This document shows positions 27,666 through 37,038 of a stretch of DNA of 60,805 bases, one piece after another; the stretch's first letter is position 1; each line of letters opens with the position of its first letter. Origin of the DNA: Sphingomonas sp. PL-96. GTDB taxonomy: Bacteria > Pseudomonadota > Alphaproteobacteria > Sphingomonadales > Sphingomonadaceae. Location: positions 1-60,805 of the forward strand of contig NZ_JAJFET010000013.1 of the NCBI RefSeq assembly GCF_020707215.1, given 5' to 3'. A program made the position numbers and the translations under genes. Below the pieces are notes generated by a model, which worked only from the letters and a program-made list of their open reading frames with translations, did not search any database and was not told where the DNA came from.

Positions 27666-28933
27666 TCGGGCTGCTGCAGCGGACCTGGCGCCGTCAGGTC
27701 CGCGCAGTTGCCGGGCGCCGGCGCGCCGTTCATCACCTTGTCGACGAAGGCGGGCGAGTCCGCGAGCGAGCGCAGTACCGCGGAGCCGTGGGTCGCGCCG
27801 GGATAGTAATGGAACTCGACGCGGGTCCCTGCCGCGCACATCGCCGAGACAAAATTATACTGCTTGGCGGGCTGTGCCTCGCTGTCGGCCAGCCCCATGC
27901 CGATGAATACGGGCGTGGTGATCCGCGTGTCGGGGAAGCGTGTCGACGCGAATACCCGCCGCTCCAGCGCATCGATCGGCCGCTTGTAGAACTTGGCATA
28001 AGGCAGCCGGATCTCGGCGGCATAGCTGCGCAATCCGCTCATGCAGCTGCTCTGCGCCTTTTGAGCCATCGCCTGGCCGGCATCGGAGATATAGTCCTCG
28101 GGCCGGATCGCGCCGGGATCCATCGACCGCGCGGTGCCGAGGAACCACAGGATCTCATAGGCCGTGTTTCCGTAATCGGCCGCGTTGGCGTAGAGCGTCG
28201 GCACCGCCGCCTGGGGCGCCTTGCCGGGATTGGCCGTTTCGGCGACGATGCCGGTCGCCACCGTGCCCCTGATCTTGAGCTCAGGTGCGTAGCGGGGCGC
28301 CAGGTACGCCGCCGCGATCGCTCCTTCGGAGCCCTGCGACTGACCCATGGTGAGGATCTTGTCACGCGAGAGTTCGGGGTAGGCGCGGATCGCCGCGCGG
28401 ATGCCGTCGAGGATGTCGATGCCCTCCGCCTCATAGTGAAGATACGGGTGTACGCCCGGGGTCCCAAGGCCCTGATAGTCGGTCGCGACGATCGCATAGC
28501 CGGCGTCCAGCCAATGTCTGAAATACGTTGCATCGCGTTCCGAGCGGGGCAGCGAGGAGGGGGCGCAGACATCGGCGATGCCGGTGGTACCATGCGCCCA
28601 GGCGATCAGCGGCCAGCCTCCCTTCGGCGGCGTACCCTTGGGAAAGAAGACGACACCCGATACGGGGATCCGGCGGCTCGGCTCGCGCCAGTCGCTGGAG
28701 CTGTAGAGAATTCGCTCCGCGCGGCCCGCTGCGGGGATCGAGACCGTGGCCGGCGCCGGCTCGGACCTGAGTATCCGGCCCGGCCGACCGGTCACCGGTT
28801 TGGTCCAGTGATAGAAGGGCGGCAGCCCGCCATCGCCTGCCCAACGATCGCTTTGCGCCTGCACCGGCACGGAGGCGAGCGGGAGGGCGCTCGCCGCGAC
28901 GGCGGCAACGTGCCGTTTGAAGTGTGAAAGCAT
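27647..28933 (-). CDS. Secreted lipase/esterase (LIP family, alpha/beta hydrolase)
   Basis: A 428-residue exported alpha/beta hydrolase. The start at 28933 has a well-spaced GAAGGA; two further ATGs just upstream (28939, 28942) are possible. The signal peptide ends near VPVQAQS. Family features are WPLIAWAHGTTGIADVCAPS, the lid region, YAIVATDYQGLGTPGVHPYL, the nucleophile elbow MGQSQGSEGAIAAA, Asp in GMGLADSEAQPAKQY and His in YYPGATHGSAVL. These resemble fungal/bacterial secretory lipases. It is convergent with allophanate hydrolase and divergent from a LysR gene. No specific substrate can be given. Confidence 0.87.
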   Translation of the reverse strand: MLSHFKRHVAAVAASALPLASVPVQAQSDRWAGDGGLPPFYHWTKPVTGRPGRILRSEPAPATVSIPAAGRAERILYSSSDWREPSRRIPVSGVVFFPKGTPPKGGWPLIAWAHGTTGIADVCAPSSLPRSERDATYFRHWLDAGYAIVATDYQGLGTPGVHPYLHYEAEGIDILDGIRAAIRAYPELSRDKILTMGQSQGSEGAIAAAYLAPRYAPELKIRGTVATGIVAETANPGKAPQAAVPTLYANAADYGNTAYEILWFLGTARSMDPGAIRPEDYISDAGQAMAQKAQSSCMSGLRSYAAEIRLPYAKFYKRPIDALERRVFASTRFPDTRITTPVFIGMGLADSEAQPAKQYNFVSAMCAAGTRVEFHYYPGATHGSAVLRSLADSPAFVDKVMNGAPAPGNCADLTAPGPLQQPDQPRAM

Positions 28934-29468
28934 GTCCATCATCCTTCGGTTCTCGCTGCTGTCGCCGGCAGCATGGCTGGGTAGGGGGGCGTTCCCTGAC
29001 CGACGCCCGGGGCGGGTGATTCGCGCGCCCGGGTGGCTTGCTCCGGCGCAGAAAGACGCTTGTTCGAGGCTCAAGCACGGGCGGCCAATGATTTTCAGCG
29101 CCCGTGTTGATGGCGATTGCAACTGCTGCCCAGACGCCAAGGCGCGAGCGGACCCTGTCGCATGCCGGGGCCCTGCCTGTTTTTTAGCCTGTGCCTCGCC
29201 ACGTTAGTTCCTGCACTTGCTGTACGACGGCGCACCGTTGCCCGGATTTCGAGCAGGCTGCGCTGCAATGTTGAGCAAGACCTGGCGTTCTGCGGCCAAC
29301 ACAGGATGGGTCCTGATTGGGTCTTTCACTCTCTCCAGATATGCTGCGATGCGAAACTTTATAAGTTTTTCGCTTGCCCAGAAGCGTCAATCTCATGACA
29401 TTCAAGGCGATCTCTGTGGGGGAGGGAAATAACGCGATGCAAAATTTTGGTTGCCGGGAGGGTCAACT
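28934..29468. promoter_or_regulatory. Divergent region between lipase and LysR genes
   Basis: A 535-bp region without a supportable gene. It must carry the promoter of the lipase gene and of the LysR gene. The stretch 29330-29450 is locally AT-rich and is the better promoter candidate for the rightward gene. GGGAGGG at 29456-29462 is the ribosome binding site of the LysR gene. Confidence 0.45.
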
Positions 29469-30419
29469 ATGGAGTTGGGCGTAAAGCGGTTCACCGGCCG
29501 CGTCAGCGACAACGACCTGCGGCTGCTCCGGACCTTCTGCACGGTGGTGCGCCATGGCGGCTTCGTGGCGGCAGAATCGGAATTGCAGATCGGGCTGCCG
29601 TCGATCAGCCGCTACATCAAGGATCTGGAGATCCGCCTCGGCATGCGCCTGTGCGATCGCGGCCGGCGCGGCTTCACGCTGACCAACGAGGGACGTCAGG
29701 TTCACGACGCCTGCGCGCGCCTGTTCAACAATCTGGACGAGTTCGCGCAGCAGGTACGCGACATCCACGCCAATCCCGCCGGAGCGGTGCGCATCGGCAT
29801 GGTCGACACACTGATCAGCGAGCCGCATTTCAGCCTGTCCGGCGCGATCCGCGATTACAAGGCAACGTTCCCCAATATCCACTTCAGCCTGGCGACGATG
29901 ACCACCAACGTCATCGAACAGGAAGTGATCAACGGCAATCTCGACCTGGGGATCATCTTCGAGCGCCGGCACATGGAGCAGCTCTCCTACCATGTGCTGT
30001 TCGAGGAGTTCAGCTACCTTTATTGTTCGGTTGCCCATCCACTTTGGCGCGACCATGCAGGCCGGATCGATGATGTCGATCTGTCCGCGTACGAGTTCGC
30101 CGGGTTTCCTATGGCGCACATGATGGAGAAGATGGGCGTGAGCGGCCTGCTGCATCGCACCGCCACCGCGACCAGCATGGAGTCGATCGCGATGCTGATC
30201 GACTCCGATGCCTACCTCGGCTTCCTGCCCGAACAATATGTTCAGTCGCTGCATTGCGCCGATCGCTTCCGGGTTATCGCGCCGGAGAAGTTCAGCGTAG
30301 GCAGCCGCATCTCGGCAATCACACGCTCGGGCCTGGTGCCGCCGCTCGCGGGATCGTTCATCGAGCGCCTGTTGCCCGACCGCCAGCACCACGGCATCCC
30401 CGCACGCGTATCGGCCTGA
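29469..30419 (+). CDS. LysR-family transcriptional regulator
   Basis: A 316-residue LysR regulator. The start at ATG 29469 (MELGVKRFTGRVSDNDLRLL) is 6 bp after a GGGAGGG site. The winged HTH (LRTFCTVVRHGGFVAAESEL with SISRYIKDLEIRLGMRLCDR, residues about 20-80) is followed by a periplasmic-binding-like effector domain (about 105-305, GAVRIGMVDTLISEP, LDLGIIFERRHMEQ). It sits opposite the lipase gene and 82 bp before an MFS transporter gene, so it may control one or both. The effector is unknown. Confidence 0.88.
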   Translation: MELGVKRFTGRVSDNDLRLLRTFCTVVRHGGFVAAESELQIGLPSISRYIKDLEIRLGMRLCDRGRRGFTLTNEGRQVHDACARLFNNLDEFAQQVRDIHANPAGAVRIGMVDTLISEPHFSLSGAIRDYKATFPNIHFSLATMTTNVIEQEVINGNLDLGIIFERRHMEQLSYHVLFEEFSYLYCSVAHPLWRDHAGRIDDVDLSAYEFAGFPMAHMMEKMGVSGLLHRTATATSMESIAMLIDSDAYLGFLPEQYVQSLHCADRFRVIAPEKFSVGSRISAITRSGLVPPLAGSFIERLLPDRQHHGIPARVSA

Positions 30420-30501
30420 ACCGCCGAACGTGCCAAGCGACGCAAGTTTGGTTTCCGATCACTCTATGGATCGTGGTGGCCCGACATGGGGTCATGCGGC
30501 C

Positions 30502-31794
30502 ATGACCATTTCCTCGCTGACGCCGCCAGCCGCCACCCTGCCGGAAGCCCCCCGCACCGAAAGCCGCAAGGCCTGGGGGATCCTTGCCATACTTACTCTG
30601 GTCTACAGCTTCAGCTGGATGGATCGGTTCCTGCTCATCATCTCGCTCGATCCGATCAGCCGCGATCTCCACGTATCCAACACTGAAATCGGCCTGCTCA
30701 CCGGCTTCGGTGCGTCGTTGCTGTATTCGCTTGCCGGCTTTCCGATAGCGCGGCTCGCCGACCGCAACTCGCGGATCGGCGTTATCTCAACCGCTCTTGC
30801 GGCTTGGAGCACGCTCACCGCGGCAATCGGCCTCGTCGCATCGTTCGTGACGCTGGCGGCGTGCCGGTTCGGCATCGCGATCGCATCCGCAGGTTGTTCG
30901 CCTGCGGTCTATTCGCTGATCGCCGACATCTTCCCCGCGCGCCGTCGGGGCACGGCGATCGCGATCTACTCGCTAGGCATTTCGATCGGCACCTGGGCGG
31001 GGCTGACATTGGGAGGCTATGCGGCGGACTCTCTTGGATGGCGTCGCGCCTTTGTGGTGCTTGGGTTGCCGGGGTTCTGCTTGGCAGCCATCCTGTTCTT
31101 TCTCGTCCGCGAGCCGTCGCGCGGCACACTCGAAGACGTCGCTGGCGAGGATCAGCGCAACTATTCGCTTGGAGAGGCAGTCCGGTATGTGATGGGGCAG
31201 CCCGCGTTTGCAGCCATCGTGATCGGCTTCGGGCTCGTGTCTCTGGCAACCTCGGCATTCGAGAACTGGGTGCCTACCTACCTGATCCGTGCTTATGGCC
31301 TGAGTGCTACGGAGGTGGGATCCGTCAGCGGCCTGGCCCAGGGATTTACCGCAATCGTCGGCGCCTTGATCTTCGGAATCCTTTCCGATCGCCTCGCCCG
31401 GCGCAATTCCTCGTGGTACATTTGGGTTCCGCTGATTTGCACGGTTGCGGCGACGCCTCTGATCGTGTTGTTCTTCATCGTGTCGAAGAGCGCAGCGTAT
31501 GTGTGCTACTTCCTGATCGAGTTCTGCATCTCGGGCTATTCGGCGCCGCTGTTCGCGGCGAGCCAGATGCTGCTCCCGCCGCGGCTCCGCGCGGTCGGTA
31601 TGGCTACTGTCCTGTTCATGCTCAATGTGCTCGGCACCGGGCTCGGCACTTTCCTTACTGGCTGGGCCAGCGACTTGATCGGCGGCGCCGGCCCTGCCGG
31701 CGGCCTTTCCGTCGCGATCATCGCCATGCAAGTATTGGGACTACTCGGCATGGCGGCGCTCGCCTATGCCGCAAGAGTCTTCCGGCCCTCCTGA
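30502..31794 (+). CDS. MFS transporter, Spinster-like family
   Basis: A 430-residue 12-helix permease. Early segments TLVYSFSWMDRFLLIISLDP, VSNTEIGLLTGFGASLLYSL and FPIARLADRNSR (the loop 2-3 MFS motif) fit the Spinster-like group common in sphingomonads, often found near catabolic genes. Start is taken as ATG 30502 (MTISSLTPPA); GTG 30430 and ATG 30466 are in frame without better ribosome binding sites. It follows the LysR gene in the same direction. The substrate is unknown; it could export or import a product of the nearby nitrogen or ester metabolism. Confidence 0.86.
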   Translation: MTISSLTPPAATLPEAPRTESRKAWGILAILTLVYSFSWMDRFLLIISLDPISRDLHVSNTEIGLLTGFGASLLYSLAGFPIARLADRNSRIGVISTALAAWSTLTAAIGLVASFVTLAACRFGIAIASAGCSPAVYSLIADIFPARRRGTAIAIYSLGISIGTWAGLTLGGYAADSLGWRRAFVVLGLPGFCLAAILFFLVREPSRGTLEDVAGEDQRNYSLGEAVRYVMGQPAFAAIVIGFGLVSLATSAFENWVPTYLIRAYGLSATEVGSVSGLAQGFTAIVGALIFGILSDRLARRNSSWYIWVPLICTVAATPLIVLFFIVSKSAAYVCYFLIEFCISGYSAPLFAASQMLLPPRLRAVGMATVLFMLNVLGTGLGTFLTGWASDLIGGAGPAGGLSVAIIAMQVLGLLGMAALAYAARVFRPS

Positions 31795-32129
31795 GGATTC
31801 CGATCCCGTGAGCAGCGCTCGAGGTGCCGCGCGGCGACAGCAGTTCCTGAGCATCAGCACTCCGGTAGCAGTAGGTCGGCTTGCGCCAGTTCATGCCGAG
31901 GAGCTCGAGCTGAATGAACGTCTGGAGTTGGCGCGGCGAAATCGTGGCCCGAATGGCGAATGCGGGTCCTCGCTACACTGAACGGAGCGCAGGCATCAGC
32001 TGGAATACCTCTTCCAAGTGAAGCCGACCCGGCTTTCGGCCCAACTCCGCAGGCGTGCCTGAACTCCTGTGCCTTCTTGCAAGGCCGCTGTTAGCGGATG
32101 TACGCGCGGCTCAGAGGAGTTCAGTGACG
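31795..32129. other. Interval with an unidentified decayed fragment
   Basis: No intact gene. On the minus strand, about 31965-31840, one frame reads TISPRQLQTFIQLELLGMNW then RKPTYCYRSADAQELLSP, which looks like real protein sequence but has no start and no recognised family. The right end holds an AGAGGAG ribosome binding site for the next gene. Confidence 0.4.
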
Positions 32130-32555
32130 ATGACGCTCGTGGACAATGTGCTAGCTGGAGGCTGCCACTGCGGTGCGGTCCGTTTCGAGGCAACGCTTGT
32201 TGACGGCTTCGACACAATCCGACGCTGCACCTGCTCCTACTGCCGCATGCGCGGCGCTGTGGTCGTTTCGGCGGCAATGGGCGGGGTCAGCATCGTCGAG
32301 GGTAGGGACACTCTGACGAGCTATCACTTCGGCACGCGAACGGCGGAGCACTTCTTCTGCTCCCGATGCGGCATCTACACGCACCATCAGCGCCGATCCG
32401 ACCCAAATCAGTATGGCGTCAATGTTGCCTGTCTGGACGGAGTAAGTCCGTTCGACTTCGCAGAAGTGCCGGTTGTCGACGGCGTGAACCATCCTAGCGA
32501 TGTCGGTGGCGCGGCACGTCTCGCGGGCATTCTCCGCTTCACGCCCGCAGATTAA
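32130..32555 (+). CDS. GFA-family (Mss4-like fold) zinc protein
   Basis: A 141-residue protein of the glutathione-dependent formaldehyde-activating (GFA) family. All zinc-ligand motifs are present: GGCHCGAVRFEA, CTCSYCRMRGAV and FFCSRCGIYTHHQRR. Members bind two zinc ions; most have no proven reaction, and the formaldehyde-glutathione role applies to only some. Start is ATG 32130; GTG 32124 is nearer to the AGAGGAG site and would add two residues. It stands alone between a decayed interval and a truncated permease gene. Confidence 0.88.
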   Translation: MTLVDNVLAGGCHCGAVRFEATLVDGFDTIRRCTCSYCRMRGAVVVSAAMGGVSIVEGRDTLTSYHFGTRTAEHFFCSRCGIYTHHQRRSDPNQYGVNVACLDGVSPFDFAEVPVVDGVNHPSDVGGAARLAGILRFTPAD

Positions 32556-32624
32556 GCGCTCCGCGACGAGCGTCGGCTTGGGAGTGGACGCCTCGTCTGG
32601 TCCGCTTTTGCTGCCCCGTTAGAG

Positions 32625-33369
32625 ATGTCCGGCATGTCCCTTCCGATCACCTTCGTCGTGCTTGTGGCAGCGGTGCTGCACGCGAGCTGGAATGCGCTCC
32701 TGCGCGCCGGCTCGGATCGGCTGTGGTCGATGACGGTTATGTGTGCCGCCATCGGCATAGCCTGTGCGGTGCTAGCCCCGTTCGTACCACTTCCACTATG
32801 GGCGAGCTGGCCATACGCCATCCTCTCGGCCGTCATCCATGTCGGCTACAGCTTGTTCCTGGTTCGAACGTATCGGACCGGGGATCTGGGACAGACCTAT
32901 CCTATCTCGCGAGGATCCTCGCCCGTGCTGGTGACGCTGGGCGCGGCCATGTTCGCGGGCGAGCTGCCCGGAACCGCCGCCCTTGTCGGGGTGGCACTAG
33001 TATCAGGTGGTATTGTCTCGCTCGCCTTCCAGGGTCGCGGGGTCGGGAGGGCAGGGTTGCTGAGTGCGCTTGGGACAGGGTGCCTGATCGGCGCGTACAG
33101 CGTGACGGATGGCATTGGCGGCCGGCTCTCTGGCTCGCCGGTCGGCTACACGGTGTGGATGTGCCTGCTCTGGGGCGCTATGATACCGCCGGTGTACCTG
33201 GCACTCCGGGGCCGGCGCGACCTGCTGCGCAGCCCGCGCGAGATGCTGATATCAGCAGGCGGCGGTCTCGTGTCGCTCGTCGCGTACGGCATCGTCATCG
33301 TCGCCATGTCGCTAGGCCCAATGGGGCCGGTCTCCGCCCTCCGCGAGACGAGCGTAGTGTTCGCGGCGG
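32625..33369 (+). pseudogene. EamA/DMT-family permease gene, 3' end lost to an IS66-family element
   Basis: The first 248 codons encode a hydrophobic DMT permease with two EamA repeats (LHASWNALLRAGSDRLWSMT, YRTGDLGQTYPISRGSSPVL and SLGPMGPVSALRETSVVFAA). The reading frame enters the left end of an IS66-like element at about 33370 and gains about 13 foreign residues before a stop at 33410. Related proteins continue for roughly 35-40 more residues (the last helix), which I do not find to the right of the element. It probably no longer makes a functional transporter. Confidence 0.78.
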
Positions 33370-33467
33370 GTAACCGTCCGGTGAGCCGCGTGTTGTCCAA
33401 ACGGGCGTAGCCATCGATGTCTGGACCTGTGGTGGTCTCCTTCTGGAGTCCAGAAGGAGGTCAGGAG

Positions 33468-33929
33468 ATGGGGCGGATGGAGGTCATCACCCGGACGGAG
33501 CGCCGGCGGACATACAACGAGGCGGAAAAGGCGGCGGTGGTCGCGGAGGCTTCGGTGCCGGGCGTGACGGTGCGCGAGGTGTCGCGGCGGCTCGGTATCG
33601 CGGAGAGCCTCATCTACAACTGGCGGTCGACGCAGCGGAAGGCGGCGAGCATCGCCAGCGAGCCGTTGCAGTTCATCCCCTATGGCCTGGTGACGGACGT
33701 CGTTCCGTCTGAGCCGAGCGTGGCGCTTACGACGGCAACGCCTGCACCTGCGCCGGCCAAGCCGTTGCCACCTGCCGCAACGACGGAAGATTTGGTCCGC
33801 CCGCATCCGGGGTCACGACCGGGCGGCATCGACATCGATCTGCCGACCGGTGTGCGCCTGTCGGTCGACAGCTACGTCAACGAGAAGGCGCTCGCCCACG
33901 TGCTGCGGGCGCTGGGACATGCGTCGTGA
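33468..33929 (+). CDS. tnpA: IS66-family protein TnpA
   Basis: A 153-residue accessory protein of IS66. The start at 33468 follows AGGAGG. The N-terminal helix-turn-helix (RRRTYNEAEKAAVVAEASVP, then VREVSRRLGIAESLIYNWRS, residues 8-50) is typical, followed by a Pro/Ala-rich linker and a C-terminal LPTGVRLSVDSYVNEKALAH segment. Its exact role in transposition is unclear, but it is needed in characterised members. It overlaps tnpB by 4 bp. Confidence 0.88.
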   Translation: MGRMEVITRTERRRTYNEAEKAAVVAEASVPGVTVREVSRRLGIAESLIYNWRSTQRKAASIASEPLQFIPYGLVTDVVPSEPSVALTTATPAPAPAKPLPPAATTEDLVRPHPGSRPGGIDIDLPTGVRLSVDSYVNEKALAHVLRALGHAS

Positions 33930-34279
33930 TAGCGCTGGCGCCGGGCACCAAGGTCTATCTCGCCTGTAAGCCGGTCAGCATGCAGAAGGGCTTCGACGGG
34001 CTGACCGCGCTTGCCAGCCAGATGCTCGGCGCTGACCCGTATTCGGGTCACCTGTTCCTGTTCCGGGGCAAGCGCGGCGACTATCTCAAGGCGCTGTACT
34101 GGGACGGCTCGGGCATGTGCCTGTTTGCCAAGCGGCTGGAGAAGGGTCGGTTCGTCTGGCCGCCACTGGTCGACGGCGGCATCGTGCTAAGCCCCGCGCA
34201 GCTGGCGCTGCTCATCGAGGGCATAGACTGGCGGCGCACCGTGGCGCCGGCTCCGGTAGCCGCGCCGACGCTCGTCTGA
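33926..34279 (+). CDS. tnpB: IS66-family protein TnpB
   Basis: A 117-residue IS66 Orf2/TnpB protein, recognised by MIALAPGTKVYLACKPVSMQ, KGFDGLTALASQMLGADPYS, GHLFLFRGKRGDYLKALYWD and GMCLFAKRLEKGRFVWP. It starts at GTG 33926 inside the stop of tnpA (GTGA overlap). The family is required for transposition, with unknown biochemistry, and the length is normal. It lies 57 bp before tnpC. Confidence 0.93.
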   Translation: MIALAPGTKVYLACKPVSMQKGFDGLTALASQMLGADPYSGHLFLFRGKRGDYLKALYWDGSGMCLFAKRLEKGRFVWPPLVDGGIVLSPAQLALLIEGIDWRRTVAPAPVAAPTLV

Positions 34280-34336
34280 ACGACGCTTTTGCGTCCTTTT
34301 CGCTTGGCCTGAGTCGGGCCGGTGGTAGGATGGGCC

Positions 34337-35952
34337 ATGTCGCTGGCGACGGTCGATCTCCCCTCCGACCCGGACGAGCTGCGCGCCTTTGCACAGGCGT
34401 TGCAGGCCCAGCACGCAGCCACTGCCGCGGAACTGGCCAGCACCGCTGCCGAGCTTCGCGCGGCCAAGGCAACTATCCAGCTGACCGCGCTGGAGATCGA
34501 GAAGCTCAAGGTCCAGCTGGCACGGCTCCGCCGCATGCAGTTCGGCCAGTCGTCCGAGCGGCTCTCCCGCGAGATCGAGCAGCTGGAGCTGCGGCTCGAA
34601 GAGCTGGAGACGGTTGAGGCCGAGGCGACCAGCGCGTCCGCCGACGCGGGCGTGCCGCCACCCGTGCGCGAGAAGCGCCGCCCCAAGCGCCTGCCGCTGC
34701 CCGACCACCTGCCGCGCCACGAGGTCGTCCACGCCGCCCCGCATGCGGACGGCTGCGGCGCGTGCGGCGGGACCATGTCGGCGCTGGGCGAGGACGTGAC
34801 CGAGGTGCTGGAATATGTACCCGGCCGCTTTCAGGTCGTTCGCCACGTCCGCCCCAAGCTCGCCTGCCAGCGCTGCGACGCCATCACCCAAGCGCCGGCC
34901 CCAGCACTGCCCGTCCCACGCGGCAAGGCAGGTCCCGGCCTGCTCGCGCACGTGCTGGTGTCCAAGTACGCCGACCACCTCCCGCTCTACCGTCAGGCGG
35001 AGATCTACGCCCGAGAGGGCGTCGACCTCGACCGCTCGACCATGGCGGACTGGGTTGGCCAGGTCAGCTGGCTGCTCCAGCCGCTGGTCGACCACATCCG
35101 CGTCCACGTGTTCGCGGCCGACAAGATCCACACCGACGACACACCGGTGCCCGTTCTGGCGCCGGGCACCGGCAAGACGAAGACCGGCAGGCTCTGGGTC
35201 TATGCCCGCGACGACCGGGGCTGGCAGGGCATCGGTCCACCGGCAGCTGCCTATTTCTACACGCCCGACCGCAAAGGTGAGCGAGCGCGCGCGCACCTCG
35301 CTGACTTCAGCGGCTTCCTGCAAGCCGACGGCTATGCGGGCTACGACCAGCTGTATGATGGACGCCGACAACCCGGCCCATCCTCGAGGTGGCGTGCTGG
35401 GCGCATGTCCGCCGCAAGATCTACGACGTGTGGAAGGCGACGGGTTCGACCACAGCGCGCACCGGCGTGAGCATGATCGACCTGATGTACGAGGCAGAGG
35501 AACTCGGGCGCGGGCTGCCGCTGGAGGACCGGCTCGAACGGCGCCAAGTCGTCAGGGTGGGCGTGGACGGCTTCTTCAACTGGGCCGAGGACACCAGGCG
35601 CCGCATCTCGGGCAAGGGCGCGCTCGCCGACGCCATCCGCTATGCCGTGAAGCGGCGCGAGGCGCTGACCCGCTTCTGCGACGACGCGCGGCTCGAGGCG
35701 GACAACAACCGCGCCGAGAATTGTCTCCGCCCCGTCGCGCTCGGCCGCAAGAACTACCTCTTCGCCGGTTCCGACAAGGGCGGCGAGCGGGCAGCGGCGA
35801 TCTACACGCTTATCCAGACCGCCCGGCTCAACTTCGTCGACCCGCAAGCCTGGCTGTGTGACGTGCTCACCCGCATTGCCGACGGGCACCCGGTCAACCG
35901 CATCGGCGAACTCGCGCCATGGCTCTTTCATCGGGGTGGTTGTCGTCAGTAG
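34337..35952 (+). pseudogene. tnpC: IS66 transposase TnpC with a frameshift
   Basis: The transposase is split. The first frame (34337 to about 35360) holds the coiled-coil N-terminus, a Cys zinc-binding part (CGACGGTM and CQRCDAI) and the first catalytic Asp regions (HTDDTPVPVLAPG and FLQADGYAGYDQLYDG). The frame is then lost at about 35355-35375 and would end at 35470. The second frame continues VACWAHVRRKIYDVW to the end, including EADNNRAENCLRPVALGRKN with the catalytic Glu. Together they make a normal-length TnpC (about 530 residues). A one-base indel explains the split, either a true mutation or a sequence error. Confidence 0.85.
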
Positions 35953-35981
35953 CGTTACTTTTGACCAAGGAGAACTGTACC

Positions 35982-36791
35982 GTGCTCGCTATCGCCGCTG
36001 CGCTGTTGAGCGCCACCGCGCCAAGCTGTGCCTCCGTGCCGGGTGCAGATCGCCTGTGGCAACCAGAGACTTGGTGGGTCATTGTGGGCGAAATGCACGG
36101 GACGAACGAGTCACCTGATGCCTTCGCCAATCTGGTTTGCCTAGCGAGTGCAACAGGCCGCCCGGTGACTGTTGCTGTAGAACATACTTCCGATGACCAG
36201 GCCGCCATCAATGCCTTTCTGGCATCCGACGGGTCACCGTCCGCCCAAGCTGCGCTGTTGAAGCTGTCGTTGTTCAAATCCGAGTTCCACGACGGACGCG
36301 GCAGCGTCGCCTTTATGCGCCTGTTCGACCGATTGCGTGTGTTAAAGCAAGCAGGACGCATTGACGGTGTAATCGCTTCGGACGTTGGCCGTGCGACTCC
36401 CGAGGGTCAGGATCGCAATGCGGCAATGGCACAAACGTGGACAAAGATTGCAGCTCCCGACGATGCAATCATCTTGGCCTACGTCGGCAACTTGCATGCC
36501 ATGCGAAAACCGATCGCCTTCGGCCACCGCATCATTGTTCCCGCGGGCGCGATGATGCCGGTCAAGCGAACCATGACCATCAATGTTGATGGCAATGGCG
36601 GCAAGGCTTGGAACTGCCAGGATGATGGGTGCCGCCCCCACGACAATGGCTATACGCGTCAGGTCGCACCCGGCATCAAATATTCCGTTGCTGCCGACAG
36701 GCAGTGGGACGCAATCTATGAACTCGGGGCGCCGACGACCGCAGCACTGCCGGCGAATGGCGCGAGTGCCACAACCGCGCTCAGCAATTAG
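35982..36791 (+). CDS. Exported TIKI/ChaN-like protein of unknown function
   Basis: A 269-residue protein. Start GTG 35982 has AAGGAG at 35967-35972 and gives a signal peptide (VLAIAAALLSATAPSCAS). The mature part begins with WWVIVGEMHGTNESPDAFAN; the GE-x-HGT-x-E-x-P motif near the N-terminus resembles the ChaN/TIKI/erythromycin-esterase superfamily, where these residues bind metal. Further conserved-looking parts are VAVEHTSDDQAAINAFLAS and IILAYVGNLHAMRKP (Asn/His near the end). It follows the IS66 element by 24 bp. The reaction is unknown; a metallo-protease or haem-binding role is possible only by analogy. Confidence 0.7.
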   Translation: MLAIAAALLSATAPSCASVPGADRLWQPETWWVIVGEMHGTNESPDAFANLVCLASATGRPVTVAVEHTSDDQAAINAFLASDGSPSAQAALLKLSLFKSEFHDGRGSVAFMRLFDRLRVLKQAGRIDGVIASDVGRATPEGQDRNAAMAQTWTKIAAPDDAIILAYVGNLHAMRKPIAFGHRIIVPAGAMMPVKRTMTINVDGNGGKAWNCQDDGCRPHDNGYTRQVAPGIKYSVAADRQWDAIYELGAPTTAALPANGASATTALSN

Positions 36792-36973
36792 GTGGCAACG
36801 GTTTTATGTCGGGAGGGCTGCTTTTTAACGCAACGGTTCAGCCCGGACGCATACGCCAAGACCGCTGTCAGCATCATAAGCGCCATCACGAGTTGCGCCG
36901 TGTATGTCTTCATCAATGTCGTCACGGGCAGCATCGTCGCCAACGGCCTGTTGCTTGCGGATAACTGTGTCAT
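36788..36973 (-). CDS. Small single-helix membrane protein
   Basis: A 61-residue protein starting at ATG 36973 with a well-placed AAGGAG. It begins MTQLSASNRPLATMLPVTTL, has one strongly hydrophobic segment (QLVMALMMLTAVLAYASGL, residues about 27-46) and a short basic tail (CVKKQPSRHK). The stop overlaps the end of the convergent TIKI-like gene by 4 bp. No family was recognised. The ribosome binding site and the topology support a real gene. Confidence 0.55.
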   Translation of the reverse strand: MTQLSASNRPLATMLPVTTLMKTYTAQLVMALMMLTAVLAYASGLNRCVKKQPSRHKTVAT

Positions 36974-37038
36974 GCGGAGACTCCTTGGAGCCCGACAATC
37001 GCTGAACACTGCAACAGACGGTCGCGACGATTGTAACG

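Larger units (their letters stand above)
33370..35958 (+). mobile_element. IS66-family insertion element
   Basis: A 2.6-kb element with the family's three genes tnpA-tnpB-tnpC. The left end is placed at GTAACCGTCCGG (33370), directly where the permease frame is broken; IS66 ends typically begin GTAA. The right end is placed at a GTTAC at 35954-35958 just after tnpC, but beyond the terminal five bases it matches the left end poorly, and no 8-bp target duplication is visible. The right boundary is therefore uncertain and may have been rearranged. Confidence 0.72.
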
